Of a stretch of DNA of 64,000 nucleotides, positions 35,859-45,043 are shown one piece after another (position 1 is the first letter of the stretch; every line of letters begins with the position of its first letter). The notes under the pieces are model-generated. The model was given only the letters and a program-made list of their open reading frames with translations. It had not been told where the DNA came from and did not search any database. Origin of the DNA: Natrialba taiwanensis DSM 12281 (GTDB taxonomy: Archaea; Halobacteriota; Halobacteria; Halobacteriales; Natrialbaceae); the NCBI RefSeq assembly GCF_000337595.1, contig NZ_AOIL01000051.1, forward strand, positions 7,320 through 71,319. The letters are read 5' to 3'. Position numbers and translations under genes: made by a program.

Positions 35859-37081
35859 ACGAGGCGCTGACGGTCCTTCTGGAATCGCTTCGAGATGGTT
35901 ATGTGCAGGTGAGTGCGTTCGTCGCGGTGACGATCCTCGCGTTCGGTCTGCTCCAGTACTACACCGACGGTGCCGTGCTCGCCGTGATCGAAGAGAACGA
36001 GCGATTACAGGTACTGTTCGGCGGTCTGCTTGGATTGACGCCAGGCTGTGGCGGAGCGATTATCGTGATGCCGCTATACGTCCGGGGAACGGTCAGTTTC
36101 GGTACTGTCGTCGCCACGCTCGGGGCGACCGCCGGCGACTCGGCGTTCGTCATCCTCGCGCTCGCCCCCGAAGCCGCACTGTACGCCTACGCCATCGCGT
36201 TCGCGGCGTCCGTGGCGACCGGCTACCTCGTCGACTCGGTCGGTCTGGGCGTCTCCCGAATCGATGCTGCCGTGGCTCAACTCTCGCCCGCCGCAACGCC
36301 CGACGGCGGAACCGTCGTCAACAGCAGTGTTGGACCGAACCCGGCCCACGACTACGGCGGTCCGGCACCAACACACTCCCACGAGACGGGACCGGATCGC
36401 CACTCGCGAGTTCTCACGCCGCTCTCGCATCTCGTCCACGTCGGCTGGTGGCTGAGCGCCGTCGCCGGGCTCATCCTCGGGACGCAGTACCTGCTCCAAG
36501 GTGGGCCCGAGGTCCCGATCAGACTCGGCACCGACTTCGCGGGCGCATTTACGGCCGTCGGCATCGTCGGTGCGGTGCTCTCGTTGTACCTCTACATCGT
36601 CGGCCGCCACTACGTGGGTGAAGGAGAGGTCGCCCGCGCTCGCGATTCGTTCGGCTCGGTCTACGAGACGCTTACCCACGCGGCGATGGAGACCAGTTTC
36701 GTCACCGTCTGGGTACTCGTGGCCTTCCTCGTCTACGAGTTCGGTGTCCTCCTGACGGGGATAAACGTCGCGACGGTCGCGTCGGCCGCGGGCGTGCTCG
36801 CGCCGATCGGCGGCGCGGTCGTCGGGTTGATCCCCGGCTGCGGCCCGCAGATTCTGCTGGCGAGCGTCTACGCCGAGGGCGGACTGCCCTTCTCCGCCCT
36901 GGCCGCCAACGCGATCTGCCAGGACGGCGACGCGCTGTTTCCGTTGCTGGCGGTCGACGCCAAAGCGGCCATCGTCGCGACGGTGTACAACTTCATCCCG
37001 GCGGTCGTCGTCGGCGTCGCGCTCCACCTGCTGTGGGGGCCCGTGTTCGGGATGGCCGAGTTCGGATTCGGCGTGCTCTGA
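35855..37081 (+). CDS. Putative manganese transporter (DUF2899/ArsP_2-like)
   Basis: 408 residues with about ten membrane helices arranged as two related halves: GLLGLTPGCGGAIIVMPLYVRG in the first and GAVVGLIPGCGPQILLASVYAEG in the second. The repeated G-L-x-P-G-C-G motif is the family signature and may line the transport path. Between the halves lies a His-rich soluble loop (THSHETGPDRHSR), a likely metal-sensing or metal-binding part. Family members are annotated as putative manganese transporters or arsenic-permease relatives; the substrate is not proven. The GTG start gives the family N-terminus and overlaps a tiny upstream ORF. A TTAG-n6-CTAA palindrome lies in the promoter. Confidence 0.82.
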   Translation: MNEALTVLLESLRDGYVQVSAFVAVTILAFGLLQYYTDGAVLAVIEENERLQVLFGGLLGLTPGCGGAIIVMPLYVRGTVSFGTVVATLGATAGDSAFVILALAPEAALYAYAIAFAASVATGYLVDSVGLGVSRIDAAVAQLSPAATPDGGTVVNSSVGPNPAHDYGGPAPTHSHETGPDRHSRVLTPLSHLVHVGWWLSAVAGLILGTQYLLQGGPEVPIRLGTDFAGAFTAVGIVGAVLSLYLYIVGRHYVGEGEVARARDSFGSVYETLTHAAMETSFVTVWVLVAFLVYEFGVLLTGINVATVASAAGVLAPIGGAVVGLIPGCGPQILLASVYAEGGLPFSALAANAICQDGDALFPLLAVDAKAAIVATVYNFIPAVVVGVALHLLWGPVFGMAEFGFGVL

Positions 37082-37106
37082 TCGGGTTGTCTTCTCCACC
37101 CGTGGG

Positions 37107-37241
37107 TCATTCGAACGCGACGAGACGGCCCTCGTCGGTCCCGACGAAGACCGCTCCGTCGGCGACCGCTCTGTGGATGACTGCCGGTCGGCCGAAACCG
37201 TCGCGCTTTGCGGCCGCGACCTGATCCTGACCCAGACCGCC
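37107..37241 (-). pseudogene. C-terminal fragment of a PQQ beta-propeller protein
   Basis: The minus strand reads GFGRPAVIHRAVADGAVFVGTDEG then RLVAFE and stop at 37107. This is the last blade of PQQ/BamB-like propeller proteins (the pattern ADGxVFVGTDxGRLVAF). No start or upstream blades exist: uvrB ends at 37252. It is a truncated relic, about 44 codons. Confidence 0.5.
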
Positions 37242-37251
37242 GACGGCCGAT

Positions 37252-39309
37252 TCAGAACTCCTCGGTCGGCGGCGCGATCCCCTCGTCCTCGTCGCCCTCG
37301 AGTTCAAATTCCTCGCGGACCTCGCGAATGCGATCTCGAATGTCGGCTGCCAACTCGAACTCGAGGTTGGTCGCGGCTTCCTGCATCTGCGTCTCGAGTT
37401 CGTCGATGTAGCGGGCGGCCTCGTCGTCGTCGTCGAGTTCGCGGCCGGAGATTTCGGTGGTATCGGTTTTGCTTCCGGGGAGGTTCGTTTCGCTGACGGC
37501 CTTGTCGATGGTGGTCGGTTCGAAGCCGTGGTCCTCGTTGTACGCCCGCTGGATGCGGCGGCGGCGTTTGGTTTCCTCGATCGCGGATTCCATCGCGTTC
37601 GAGGGGTCGTCGGCGTAGAGGACGACCTCGCCGTTGACGTTGCGGGCGGCCCGGCCCATCGTCTGGACGAGCGTGGTCTCGCTGCGCAGGAACCCCTCCT
37701 GGTCGGCGTCGAGAATTGCGACGAGGCTCACTTCGGGGATGTCTAACCCTTCCCGCAGGAGGTTGATGCCGACGAGGACGTCGATCTCGCCCAGTCGGAG
37801 CGAGCGGATGATCTCGTGTCGCTCCAGGGTGTCCGTCTCGTCGTGCATGTACGCGACGTCGACGCCGGCTTCCTCCAGATACTCGGTCAGGTCCTCGGCC
37901 ATCCGCTTCGTGAGCGTCGTCACGAGCGTGCGTTCGTCGCGCTCGATCCGTTCGTCGATGCGGTCCATGAGGTCGTCGACCTGACCGCTCGCGGGCGAGA
38001 CAGAGACCTCGGGGTCGACGAGGTGGGTCGGCCGAACGATCTGCTCGGCGATCCGCTCGGAGTGGTCGCGCTCGTAGTCGCTCGGCGTCGCCGAAACGTA
38101 CAGCGTCTGGTCCGTTTTCTCCTCGAACTCCTCGAAGGTGAGCGGGCGGTTGTCGTACGCGGTGGGGAGGCGAAAACCGTTCTCGACGAGCGAGTCCTTG
38201 CGGGACTTGTCGCCGGCGTACTGCCCGCGGATTTGCGGGATCGTCTGGTGGGACTCGTCGATGACGGTCAGGAAGTCGTCGGGGAAGTAGTCGAGCAGCG
38301 TGTAGGGCGCGTCGCCGGATTCGCGATCCGAAAGGTAGACCGAGTAGTTCTCGATGCCCGAACAGTAGCCCGTCTCCTGCATCATCTCGAGGTCGAACGT
38401 CGTCCGCTCCTCGATGCGCTGGGCGGCGAGCATGTCGCCCTGGCGCTCGAAGTACGAAATACGGGAGTCGAGATCGTCGCGGATCTCGTCCATCGCGCGC
38501 TCGAGTTTCGGCTCGGGAATCGAGTAGTGCTCCGCCGGGTGGACGAGGACGGCCTGCTGCTCGCCCTGCATCTCCCCCTCGAGCGGGTCGACCTTTACCA
38601 TGCGGTCGATCTCGTCGCCCCAGAGTTCGACGCGGACAGCGTAGCGGCCGTACATCGGATAGATCTCGATCGTGTCGCCGCGAACGCGGAACGTCCCCTG
38701 CGTGAAGTCGACGTCGTTTCGCTCGTAATTCAGGTCGACGAGCTGGGCGAGCAACTCGTCGCGGCCGATCTCCTCGCCGACCTCGAGGCGCAGCGACATA
38801 TCGACGTAGTTGCGCGGGTCACCGAGGCCGTAGATGGCGGAAACCGAGGCGACGACGATTACGTCCTCCCGGGTCAACAGCGAGCGCGTCGCAGAGTGGC
38901 GCAAGCGGTCGATCTCGTCGTTGATCGAGGCGTCCTTGTCGATGTAGGTATCCGTTTGTTCGACGTAGGCTTCCGGCTGGTAATAGTCGTAGTAGGAGAC
39001 GAAGTACTCGACGGCGTTTTCGGGGAAGAGGCTGCGGAACTCTTCGTACAACTGCGCCGCGAGCGTCTTGTTGTGGGCGATCACCAGCGTCGGTTTCTGG
39101 ATCTCCTCGACGGTCCACGAGACGGTGTTGGTCTTCCCCGATCCCGTGACTCCGAGGAGCGTCTGTTTCTCCATGTCCGACCGGAACCCGTCGGCGAGCT
39201 GCTCGATCGCCTCGGGCTGGTCGCCCGCGGGTTCGAATGGGGCGTCAACCGCGAACGGCCGGTCGACATCGGGACGGTCCGGCTGGAGTGGCCCTCGAGA
39301 ATCACTCAT
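37252..39309 (-). CDS. uvrB: Excinuclease ABC subunit B
   Basis: 685 residues from ATG 39309 ([14 protein letters not shown]). UvrB verifies the DNA lesion with an ATP-driven strand-separating helicase core. Walker A is [12 protein letters not shown], the damage-probing beta-hairpin region is [15 protein letters not shown], and helicase motif VI contains QTMGRAARN. The C-terminal UVR motif ([27 protein letters not shown]) pairs with that of UvrC. Upstream frame extends 44 codons but shows no domain. Its partner uvrC lies 6 kb away on the opposite strand, not in an operon. Confidence 0.96.
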   Translation of the reverse strand: MSDSRGPLQPDRPDVDRPFAVDAPFEPAGDQPEAIEQLADGFRSDMEKQTLLGVTGSGKTNTVSWTVEEIQKPTLVIAHNKTLAAQLYEEFRSLFPENAVEYFVSYYDYYQPEAYVEQTDTYIDKDASINDEIDRLRHSATRSLLTREDVIVVASVSAIYGLGDPRNYVDMSLRLEVGEEIGRDELLAQLVDLNYERNDVDFTQGTFRVRGDTIEIYPMYGRYAVRVELWGDEIDRMVKVDPLEGEMQGEQQAVLVHPAEHYSIPEPKLERAMDEIRDDLDSRISYFERQGDMLAAQRIEERTTFDLEMMQETGYCSGIENYSVYLSDRESGDAPYTLLDYFPDDFLTVIDESHQTIPQIRGQYAGDKSRKDSLVENGFRLPTAYDNRPLTFEEFEEKTDQTLYVSATPSDYERDHSERIAEQIVRPTHLVDPEVSVSPASGQVDDLMDRIDERIERDERTLVTTLTKRMAEDLTEYLEEAGVDVAYMHDETDTLERHEIIRSLRLGEIDVLVGINLLREGLDIPEVSLVAILDADQEGFLRSETTLVQTMGRAARNVNGEVVLYADDPSNAMESAIEETKRRRRIQRAYNEDHGFEPTTIDKAVSETNLPGSKTDTTEISGRELDDDDEAARYIDELETQMQEAATNLEFELAADIRDRIREVREEFELEGDEDEGIAPPTEEF

Positions 39310-39526
39310 ATCCGTTACACGGACTCGAACCACTTTACGCGCTCGCATGCGGATCGAGGCGCATGTCACGGTCGGTCGAACGATCGTGATCGGCGACCGC
39401 ACGCTACCGACACCACCATTGAATTCGCACCTCTCAGCCACTGGCTCACCACACTACTAACGAACCAAGTCGTACGTGGCGACTGCTCGCCAAACCGTTA
39501 TGAGCCGACTCGTCGTGGATCGAACC

Positions 39527-39793
39527 ATGACAGAGCAACTCCAGGCGGCCCGCGACGACCTCGAAGAGGCGGCGAAGTCCGCCGACGACGACATCCGGGA
39601 CGACATCCGCGAAACCACCGACGCGTTCGCCGACTACGTGATGGGCGACACCGAGCCCGATCACGCCCTCCTCGACGAGCGACTCAATACGCTCCGTCAG
39701 GTCCGCGAGCGAGCCGACGGCAACACCGAAGCGAAGGTCGATTCGGCTATCGAGACGGTCGAAGCGTATCGAGAGACCATCGACCAGGCCTGA
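39527..39793 (+). CDS. Small haloarchaeal helical protein (DUF7553-like)
   Basis: 88 residues from ATG 39527 (MTEQLQAARDDLEEAA). Entirely helical and very acidic: two long amphipathic stretches (LQAARDDLEEAAKSADDDIRDDIRETTDAFADYV and LLDERLNTLRQVRERADGN) that could form a helical bundle or coiled coil. The family is common in haloarchaea and of unknown function. No Cys or catalytic pattern. It is divergent from uvrB (217 bp between starts). Confidence 0.7.
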   Translation: MTEQLQAARDDLEEAAKSADDDIRDDIRETTDAFADYVMGDTEPDHALLDERLNTLRQVRERADGNTEAKVDSAIETVEAYRETIDQA

Positions 39794-39856
39794 GTCGACG
39801 ACGGCTTGAGACCGCGGCGCTATCCGACGGGGGTGAAACGGCGGGCGTAGCGCGTG

Positions 39857-40270
39857 TCAGTAGAGTTCTTTCTCGACGATGTAACCCCATTTCTTGTAGT
39901 TGCGGTTTTCGTAGTACTCGTGAACGGCCTCTTTCGCCGATGGTGACGCTAGTGCGACGTACTCACACCCGTTCTCCGTCGCCCACTCTTCGATGAACGC
40001 GATCAGTTCGGTTCCGTATCCGTTCTCCCGCCGGGATTCGTCGACAACGAGATCGTAGAGCCACGCGTGGCGAGCGTGATGGAGGACGTGCGTAACGAGA
40101 ACGCCCGCAACGCCGACTACGTCGCCAGCTACGAACCCGCCAAACAAGCGGTAGTCATCATCCGCCGTCCACTCCAGCACGTCCGCCGGGTCGGTATCAC
40201 GCCACAATTGACGGAGGATCGGAACCGCTTCGCGACGCTCCGCCTCGACGGTTAGCTCCCGTATTTCCAT
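39857..40270 (-). CDS. GNAT-family N-acetyltransferase
   Basis: 137 residues from ATG 40270 (MEIRELTVEAERREAVPIL). Motif A appears as WLYDLVVDESRRENGYGTELIAFIEEWA, with the acetyl-CoA loop RRENGYGTEL, and the C-terminal part YVALASPSAKEAVHEYYENRNYKKWGY is typical. It probably acetylates a small molecule or protein amine. Convergent with the small helical gene at 39527. Confidence 0.88.
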   Translation of the reverse strand: MEIRELTVEAERREAVPILRQLWRDTDPADVLEWTADDDYRLFGGFVAGDVVGVAGVLVTHVLHHARHAWLYDLVVDESRRENGYGTELIAFIEEWATENGCEYVALASPSAKEAVHEYYENRNYKKWGYIVEKELY

Positions 40271-40461
40271 GCTGTCCGTGACGAGTGACTGATGAAAAAT
40301 ATAATTGAGGTGAGTTACCAATCGACAGGAGAAACTACGATCGAGGAACCGCTGTGTCAGTTTCGACCGGCTATCGATCATCCGCTCGCGCCTGAAGACG
40401 CGCGAATCACGAGCGATGGGAGACGACGAATTCCGGAGTCAACAGCTGAACGATAACACGC

Positions 40462-40878
40462 TCAATACTCGTCCGGCGTCCGCTCGCCCACGTCAACCGC
40501 CGCATCCGTCTCCGCGAGCAACTCTTCGAACCCGTAGTGACGGAACCGATCGACGACCGCCGCCCGATCCCGCTCGTCGACCGCCTCGAGAACCGTCCCC
40601 AGAACGCTCGTCGTCGCATCCTGCCCCGGAACGTCGACGGTATCCATGCGCTGATCGACCCGCGAGACGAACGCTTCCTCCGAGAACCGTTGGCCCGATT
40701 CGCCCTCGGTGAGGTGCCGTCCGAGGTCGCCCGGAAGCTGTGCGGCCAGCTCCTCGCTCTCGCCCGCGCCCAATCGCTCGCCGAGCGTCTTTACCACCGC
40801 CCGCGTGGCGTTACTCGCTGTCTCCTCGTCCATGTCGAGCCGATCGCTCACCATCTCGAGTAGCGCTGCTCGCTCCAT
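40462..40878 (-). CDS. DUF2267 protein A
   Basis: 138 residues from ATG 40878 (MERAALLEMVSDRLDM). DUF2267 pattern: two repeats of about 60 residues, each an EExAxxATRAVVKTLGERL-type helix followed by LPGDLGRHL, and EAFVSRVDQRM ... VLEAVDERDRAAVVDRFRHYGFEELL. Function unknown; the family occurs widely in bacteria and haloarchaea with a helical, possibly DNA- or protein-associated fold. A paralogue lies 81 bp upstream on the same strand (40960-41355). Confidence 0.82.
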   Translation of the reverse strand: MERAALLEMVSDRLDMDEETASNATRAVVKTLGERLGAGESEELAAQLPGDLGRHLTEGESGQRFSEEAFVSRVDQRMDTVDVPGQDATTSVLGTVLEAVDERDRAAVVDRFRHYGFEELLAETDAAVDVGERTPDEY

Positions 40879-40959
40879 ATCCCTGCCAACGGCGACTCGA
40901 CTCCTCACGGTTCGGGCGGCAACTGCCGGGTCCAGCGATTATCTGCCGCCAGACGCCAC

Positions 40960-41355
40960 TCACACGGCCCCAGGACCGGATTCCGGCACAACCGCCTCGT
41001 ACCCGAGTTCAGCGAGGCGCTCCCGAAGCTCCGCTTGTTGCTCGTCGTCGACGTGCTCAAGCAACGTCGCGACGACGACTCTCGCGAGCCGCTCGGGATC
41101 GTCGGCGTCAGCGTGATTGCTCTGTTCGTCGACGCTGTCGATGAACTCGTCGTAGGAGCGGTTTCGTCCCGAGGGACCGTCGGTGAGGTGGTCACCGATC
41201 TCGTGGGGGAGCTGTCCGTCGAGATGCTGCGAGCGGGTCTCGTCCAGTCGTTCCCCGAGCGCGGAGAGGACGGCCTGTGTTGCAACGCGTGCATCATCCT
41301 CTTGCGGGAGGTCCGCCTGTCGTTGGACGGCCTGGTAGAAGTCGTGGCGTTCCAT
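40960..41355 (-). CDS. DUF2267 protein B
   Basis: 131 residues (MERHDFYQAVQRQADL). It aligns by eye with DUF2267 protein A: ATQAVLSALGERLDE, LPHEIGDHLTDGPSGRN, YDEFIDSVDEQ and ELRERLAELGYEAVV recur at matching positions. The two genes are a tandem pair in one direction, 81 bp apart, probably an old duplication with much divergence. The product is short, acidic and soluble with no catalytic motif. Confidence 0.82.
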   Translation of the reverse strand: MERHDFYQAVQRQADLPQEDDARVATQAVLSALGERLDETRSQHLDGQLPHEIGDHLTDGPSGRNRSYDEFIDSVDEQSNHADADDPERLARVVVATLLEHVDDEQQAELRERLAELGYEAVVPESGPGAV

Positions 41356-41469
41356 ATCGGTCGTTGGACGGAACTGGCCGTGGCGGTTGGGCCGGCGATT
41401 GCCGGCCGGCGTCCGCGAGGGGGTCCCTGCGATCGACTACCGTGTCTCGTCGGCACTACTGCGCGAGGG

Positions 41470-42600
41470 TCACTCGAGTCGATCTAATACAGCCTCTTTT
41501 TCGTAGGACAGCGACAGCGACCGTGACCGACCGCGTCCGTCGACCTCCGTGTATTCGGCGTCGATCAGGCCGAGCTGGTCGAGTTTGTTGACGATTTCGG
41601 AGTAGCGGGTGTAGCCGAGTTCAGTTTGCTCGCGGAAGGCGTCGTAGACCTCGCCGGCCTGCTCGCCGTCGTGGTTGGCGATGACTTCGAGGAGCGTCCG
41701 TTCGGTGTCGGTGAGTCCGGACAGCGAGCGCGAGAGGTTGACGTACTTCGACTGTTCGTAGGCTTCGTCGACGTCCTGGCGTTCGACGGTGCGGCTGGCG
41801 CGCATTTCGGCGTTGAGTCCGGCCCGACGCAGGAGGTCGATACCGACGCGGAGGTCGCCGCTGTCGGCGGTGAGATCGGCGACGTGTTCGAGCGTGTCGC
41901 GGGCGATGACGCCGTCGTGGAAGCCCCGCGTGACGCGTTCATCGAGGATGTCGACGATCTCGGGGCTGTCGTAGACGGGGAAGTAGACGTCTTCGGGGCG
42001 GAAGACGCTCTGGACGCGCGAGTCGAGTTCGTCGATGACATCGAGCGCGGGGTCGGAGGAGACGACGATGACGCCGATCTTCGCGCCGGGGTACTCCTCG
42101 TGGGCGCGAAGGAGCGAGTAGAGGGTGTCCGACGCCTCGTTTTCGTAGAAGAGGTAGTTGACGTCGTCGAGGGCGACAACGAGGACGCGGTCGTCCTCGA
42201 CGAGTTTCTCGGCGATTTGGCCGAAGAGTTTCTTGAACGAGATTCCCGAGGAGGGAGGTTCGTAGTCGAAGGTGCCCTCGAACAGGCGCGAGAACACCGA
42301 GTAGCGGGTGGCGTTGACCTGGCAGTTGACGCGGATCGTTCGCACGTCGCTGGTCTGGGCACCGACCTCGTCGAAGAGCTTCTGGATGGCCGTCGTCTTG
42401 CCGGTTCCGGGCGGCCCGCGGACCATGACGTTGAGGGGACGCGAACCACGTACGGCGGGGCGGAGCGCGTACGTCAGGTTTCGCATCTGGCCTGCTCGGT
42501 GTTTGAACGTCTCGGGGACGTAGTCGATTTCGAAGACGTGCTCGTCTCTGAACACGGACTCGTCCCACGACAGCATCCCCTCTTCGGGGTCGTCTGGCAT
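41470..42600 (-). CDS. Orc1/Cdc6-type replication initiator
   Basis: 376 residues from ATG 42600 (MPDDPEEGMLSWDES). AAA+ ATPase that marks origins and loads MCM: Walker A GPPGTGKTT, Walker B VLVVALDDVNYLFYE, sensor 1 VSSDP, sensor 2 in GDLRVGIDLLRRAGLNAE, and a C-terminal winged helix (ELGYTRYSEIVNKLDQLGLI) for origin DNA. Walker B is VVALDDVN rather than the usual DE pair. Haloarchaea have many paralogues, most not adjacent to an origin. I find no origin-recognition-box pair in the flanking 150 bp, so this one is likely an orphan. Confidence 0.9.
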   Translation of the reverse strand: MPDDPEEGMLSWDESVFRDEHVFEIDYVPETFKHRAGQMRNLTYALRPAVRGSRPLNVMVRGPPGTGKTTAIQKLFDEVGAQTSDVRTIRVNCQVNATRYSVFSRLFEGTFDYEPPSSGISFKKLFGQIAEKLVEDDRVLVVALDDVNYLFYENEASDTLYSLLRAHEEYPGAKIGVIVVSSDPALDVIDELDSRVQSVFRPEDVYFPVYDSPEIVDILDERVTRGFHDGVIARDTLEHVADLTADSGDLRVGIDLLRRAGLNAEMRASRTVERQDVDEAYEQSKYVNLSRSLSGLTDTERTLLEVIANHDGEQAGEVYDAFREQTELGYTRYSEIVNKLDQLGLIDAEYTEVDGRGRSRSLSLSYEKEAVLDRLE

Positions 42601-42745
42601 CACTTTCACCACGCTGTCCAAGTTACTTAGTTGTTTGCTGTCTATCGTATTCTGACCCGCTCGACGTGGCAGTTTCTTCCGACCGACCGCCGATCGGTGA
42701 TCCCGGAACGGGCGACCGGCGACCATCGGTGCGCCCGCCCACGGT

Positions 42746-44821
42746 TCACTCGAACTTCTCGAGTAACCTGGTGTAAAACTGCGGCTCGGAGACCGTTTCG
42801 GTGCCGCCGTTTGTGCGGGCGGACTCGGCTGCCGTTCCGCTTGCCGCGTCCGCGCCGGCCGCACCCGCCTCCGTCGCCAACTTCTCGACGATCAACTCCG
42901 GCGTCGACCGTGCGAGATGGTCCTTCACCGGCGAGCGGTTCACCTCGAGTTCACCGTCGACCAGGCCGACGGCCTCGATGCCGTCGACGGTCACGTCGAA
43001 GCCGGCCATCTCGCGGATTTCGTCCGCCAGGTGGGAGACGAAGACGGCCGTCGCGCCGTTTGCCGCCAGCGCTTCGAGGATGCCGGCGATGATCTTCGCC
43101 GACGCGCCGGGTTCGGTGATGCTCTCGAGTTCATCCACGAGCACGAGCGAGCCCTCGCCGCCCTGGGCGAGGTCGGCGAACTCGCGGACGGTGGACTCGA
43201 ACGCGCCCGCGTCCAGCGTGCCCTGCGTTTTGGCGTGGTAGTGGAGGTCGTCGAATCGCCGCAGGCGAGCGTGCTCGGCGGGGACGGGAAGTCCCATGTG
43301 TGCGAGGACGACGACGCTTGCAACCAGATCGAGCAGCGAGGTCTTCCCGCCGCTGTTGACGCCGGAGAGGAGCGTAACGCCCGACACGTCGTAGTCGACT
43401 GGATCGATGTCCGCGAGCGGCTCGTCGAGCAGCGGGGAGCGGCCGGCCTCGACGCCGAATCCCCCCGCTCTCTCGTCGGCCGCCGGGACGAACTCGGGCA
43501 TCGTACAGCCGAACTCGTCGGCGAACCGGGCGACCGCGAGTTCGACATCGAGTTCGAGCGCGTTCCGGACGAGGTCGCGCGCACCGGCGCGCTGGTCGGC
43601 GAGATCGGCCGCGAGGTCGCGCTTGAGTTTGCCCGCGCGGCGCTCCTTGGCCGCGGTGAGATCCTCGCGTAACCGGGCGGTCGCGTCCTCGTCGCGCTCG
43701 ACCGGAAACGTCGGTTCGTCGCCGAAGATCCGTCTCGCGACCTCGGCCTCGCCCGAATCGAGGTCGAGCGCGTCGATCAGGTGCTCGCGGGCGGTCGCGA
43801 CGGCCGCGGCGAACTCGTCGGCCAGTTCCCGGGAGAGCAGCGAGTCGACGCCGGCACCGCGTTCGACGAGCGAGAGGAGATCCGAACCCTCGATCGTCAC
43901 GTCCTCCTCGCGGATCGCCTCGCGGAGGTGGTCGTTCGCGACGGTTTCAGCCGTGCCGACGGCCGCATCCAGGTCGTCGACGGCGACCGTCAGTCGGTCG
44001 AGTTCGTCGTCGCCGGCGACGGTGCCGTCCGCCTCGAGCCGGGAGAGGCCGTCTTCGAGGGCGTCGATATCGCAGTCGGACGGCGGGTCGAGATCGGCGG
44101 CCCGGTGGACGGCGATTGCAGCAGTGATTCGGTCGCGGTTGCGGGCGAAGAACGAGAGCGGCCGCTCAGGGACGATTTCGGCCGGGTGTTCCAGGGCGTC
44201 GGGTCGAACCTGGACATCGCCTTCGACGGTGACGCCGGCGAAGGATTCGTCGAGTGCGATAACGGTCGAGTAGCCGCGCGCGAGTTCGGCCAGGCCCTGG
44301 GCGTCCTCGACGATCTCGACGGAGAGTTCGGGGATCGCGTCGCGGGCCGCGGCATAGCGCTCGGCGTCGGTCGTCGCCAGACAGCGCTCGCGAACGCGAA
44401 CGTCGCCCGGGGTTGCAAGCGGTTCGACGCCCGTCAGGGCATCGAGTACCGCAGGGGAGGGCTCGCGAGCGATCGCCTCGCGGGCGAACGTCTGGACCTG
44501 CTCGATGCGCGAGCGTTGTGAACTCGGGTAGAACGTCTCGACGCGCTGGGCGGCGTAGTCGGTGACGGTCCGTTCCGTGAGCAGTGAGAGGACCTCACGG
44601 TAGATCTCTCGCGCACGGTCGGTTGCGAGGAAGCCGCCGGGATCGTCGTGGTCGTGGCGAATCGCACCGCGAGCGATGCGGGCGGCCCGTCCCTGACTGA
44701 TCCCGGGTGCGGTAGCGAGCGCCGCGACGTCGCCCGCGCGGAGCGCCTGCTCGGGGTCGTCGAGTTCCGACAGCGCCCGAGCGGTCTTCTCGCCGACACC
44801 CGGGATCGACTCGAGATCCAT
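42746..44821 (-). CDS. MutS-family ATPase with N-terminal helix-hairpin-helix
   Basis: 691 residues. An N-terminal helix-hairpin-helix pair ([36 protein letters not shown]) replaces the mismatch-recognition domain. The centre is long coiled-coil helices of clamp/lever type, and the C-terminal ATPase has Walker A SGVNSGGKTSLL, Walker B LVDELESITEPG and FVSHLADEI. It resembles archaeal MutS5/MutS2-like proteins, which act on branched DNA rather than mismatches; the family assignment is not exact. A Cys/zinc motif is absent. It lies next to the Orc1 gene in the same direction. Confidence 0.85.
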   Translation of the reverse strand: MDLESIPGVGEKTARALSELDDPEQALRAGDVAALATAPGISQGRAARIARGAIRHDHDDPGGFLATDRAREIYREVLSLLTERTVTDYAAQRVETFYPSSQRSRIEQVQTFAREAIAREPSPAVLDALTGVEPLATPGDVRVRERCLATTDAERYAAARDAIPELSVEIVEDAQGLAELARGYSTVIALDESFAGVTVEGDVQVRPDALEHPAEIVPERPLSFFARNRDRITAAIAVHRAADLDPPSDCDIDALEDGLSRLEADGTVAGDDELDRLTVAVDDLDAAVGTAETVANDHLREAIREEDVTIEGSDLLSLVERGAGVDSLLSRELADEFAAAVATAREHLIDALDLDSGEAEVARRIFGDEPTFPVERDEDATARLREDLTAAKERRAGKLKRDLAADLADQRAGARDLVRNALELDVELAVARFADEFGCTMPEFVPAADERAGGFGVEAGRSPLLDEPLADIDPVDYDVSGVTLLSGVNSGGKTSLLDLVASVVVLAHMGLPVPAEHARLRRFDDLHYHAKTQGTLDAGAFESTVREFADLAQGGEGSLVLVDELESITEPGASAKIIAGILEALAANGATAVFVSHLADEIREMAGFDVTVDGIEAVGLVDGELEVNRSPVKDHLARSTPELIVEKLATEAGAAGADAASGTAAESARTNGGTETVSEPQFYTRLLEKFE

Positions 44822-45043
44822 TGCTTCTCGACGGTCGTATCAAACCGGAGCGAGAAAAAGCTCCCGCCCCGGCCGTTGGGCTGCCGTGCTACCAGTGGCC
44901 ACGGATCGCGGCGAGACGCCAAGCGAGAAAGATGACGGGATTGAAAACATACCACGAATCGGATGCTGTTTCTATCGCCCCAGTGAGGATTAGTAGCACG
45001 GGCCGGCAGGAGATTTATCCCGTTCAAACTCCATCAGAAAGAT

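Noticed and set aside
39307-39340. ggactcgaaccac, resembling the T-arm of a tRNA on the minus strand
   Set aside because: No acceptor, D-arm or anticodon stem can be built around it.
37816-39996. Long plus-strand frame (726 codons) over uvrB
   Set aside because: Antisense shadow of uvrB; no recognisable domain.
42601-42745. Replication origin next to the Orc1/Cdc6 gene
   Set aside because: No inverted origin-recognition-box pair or AT-rich unwinding element is visible.
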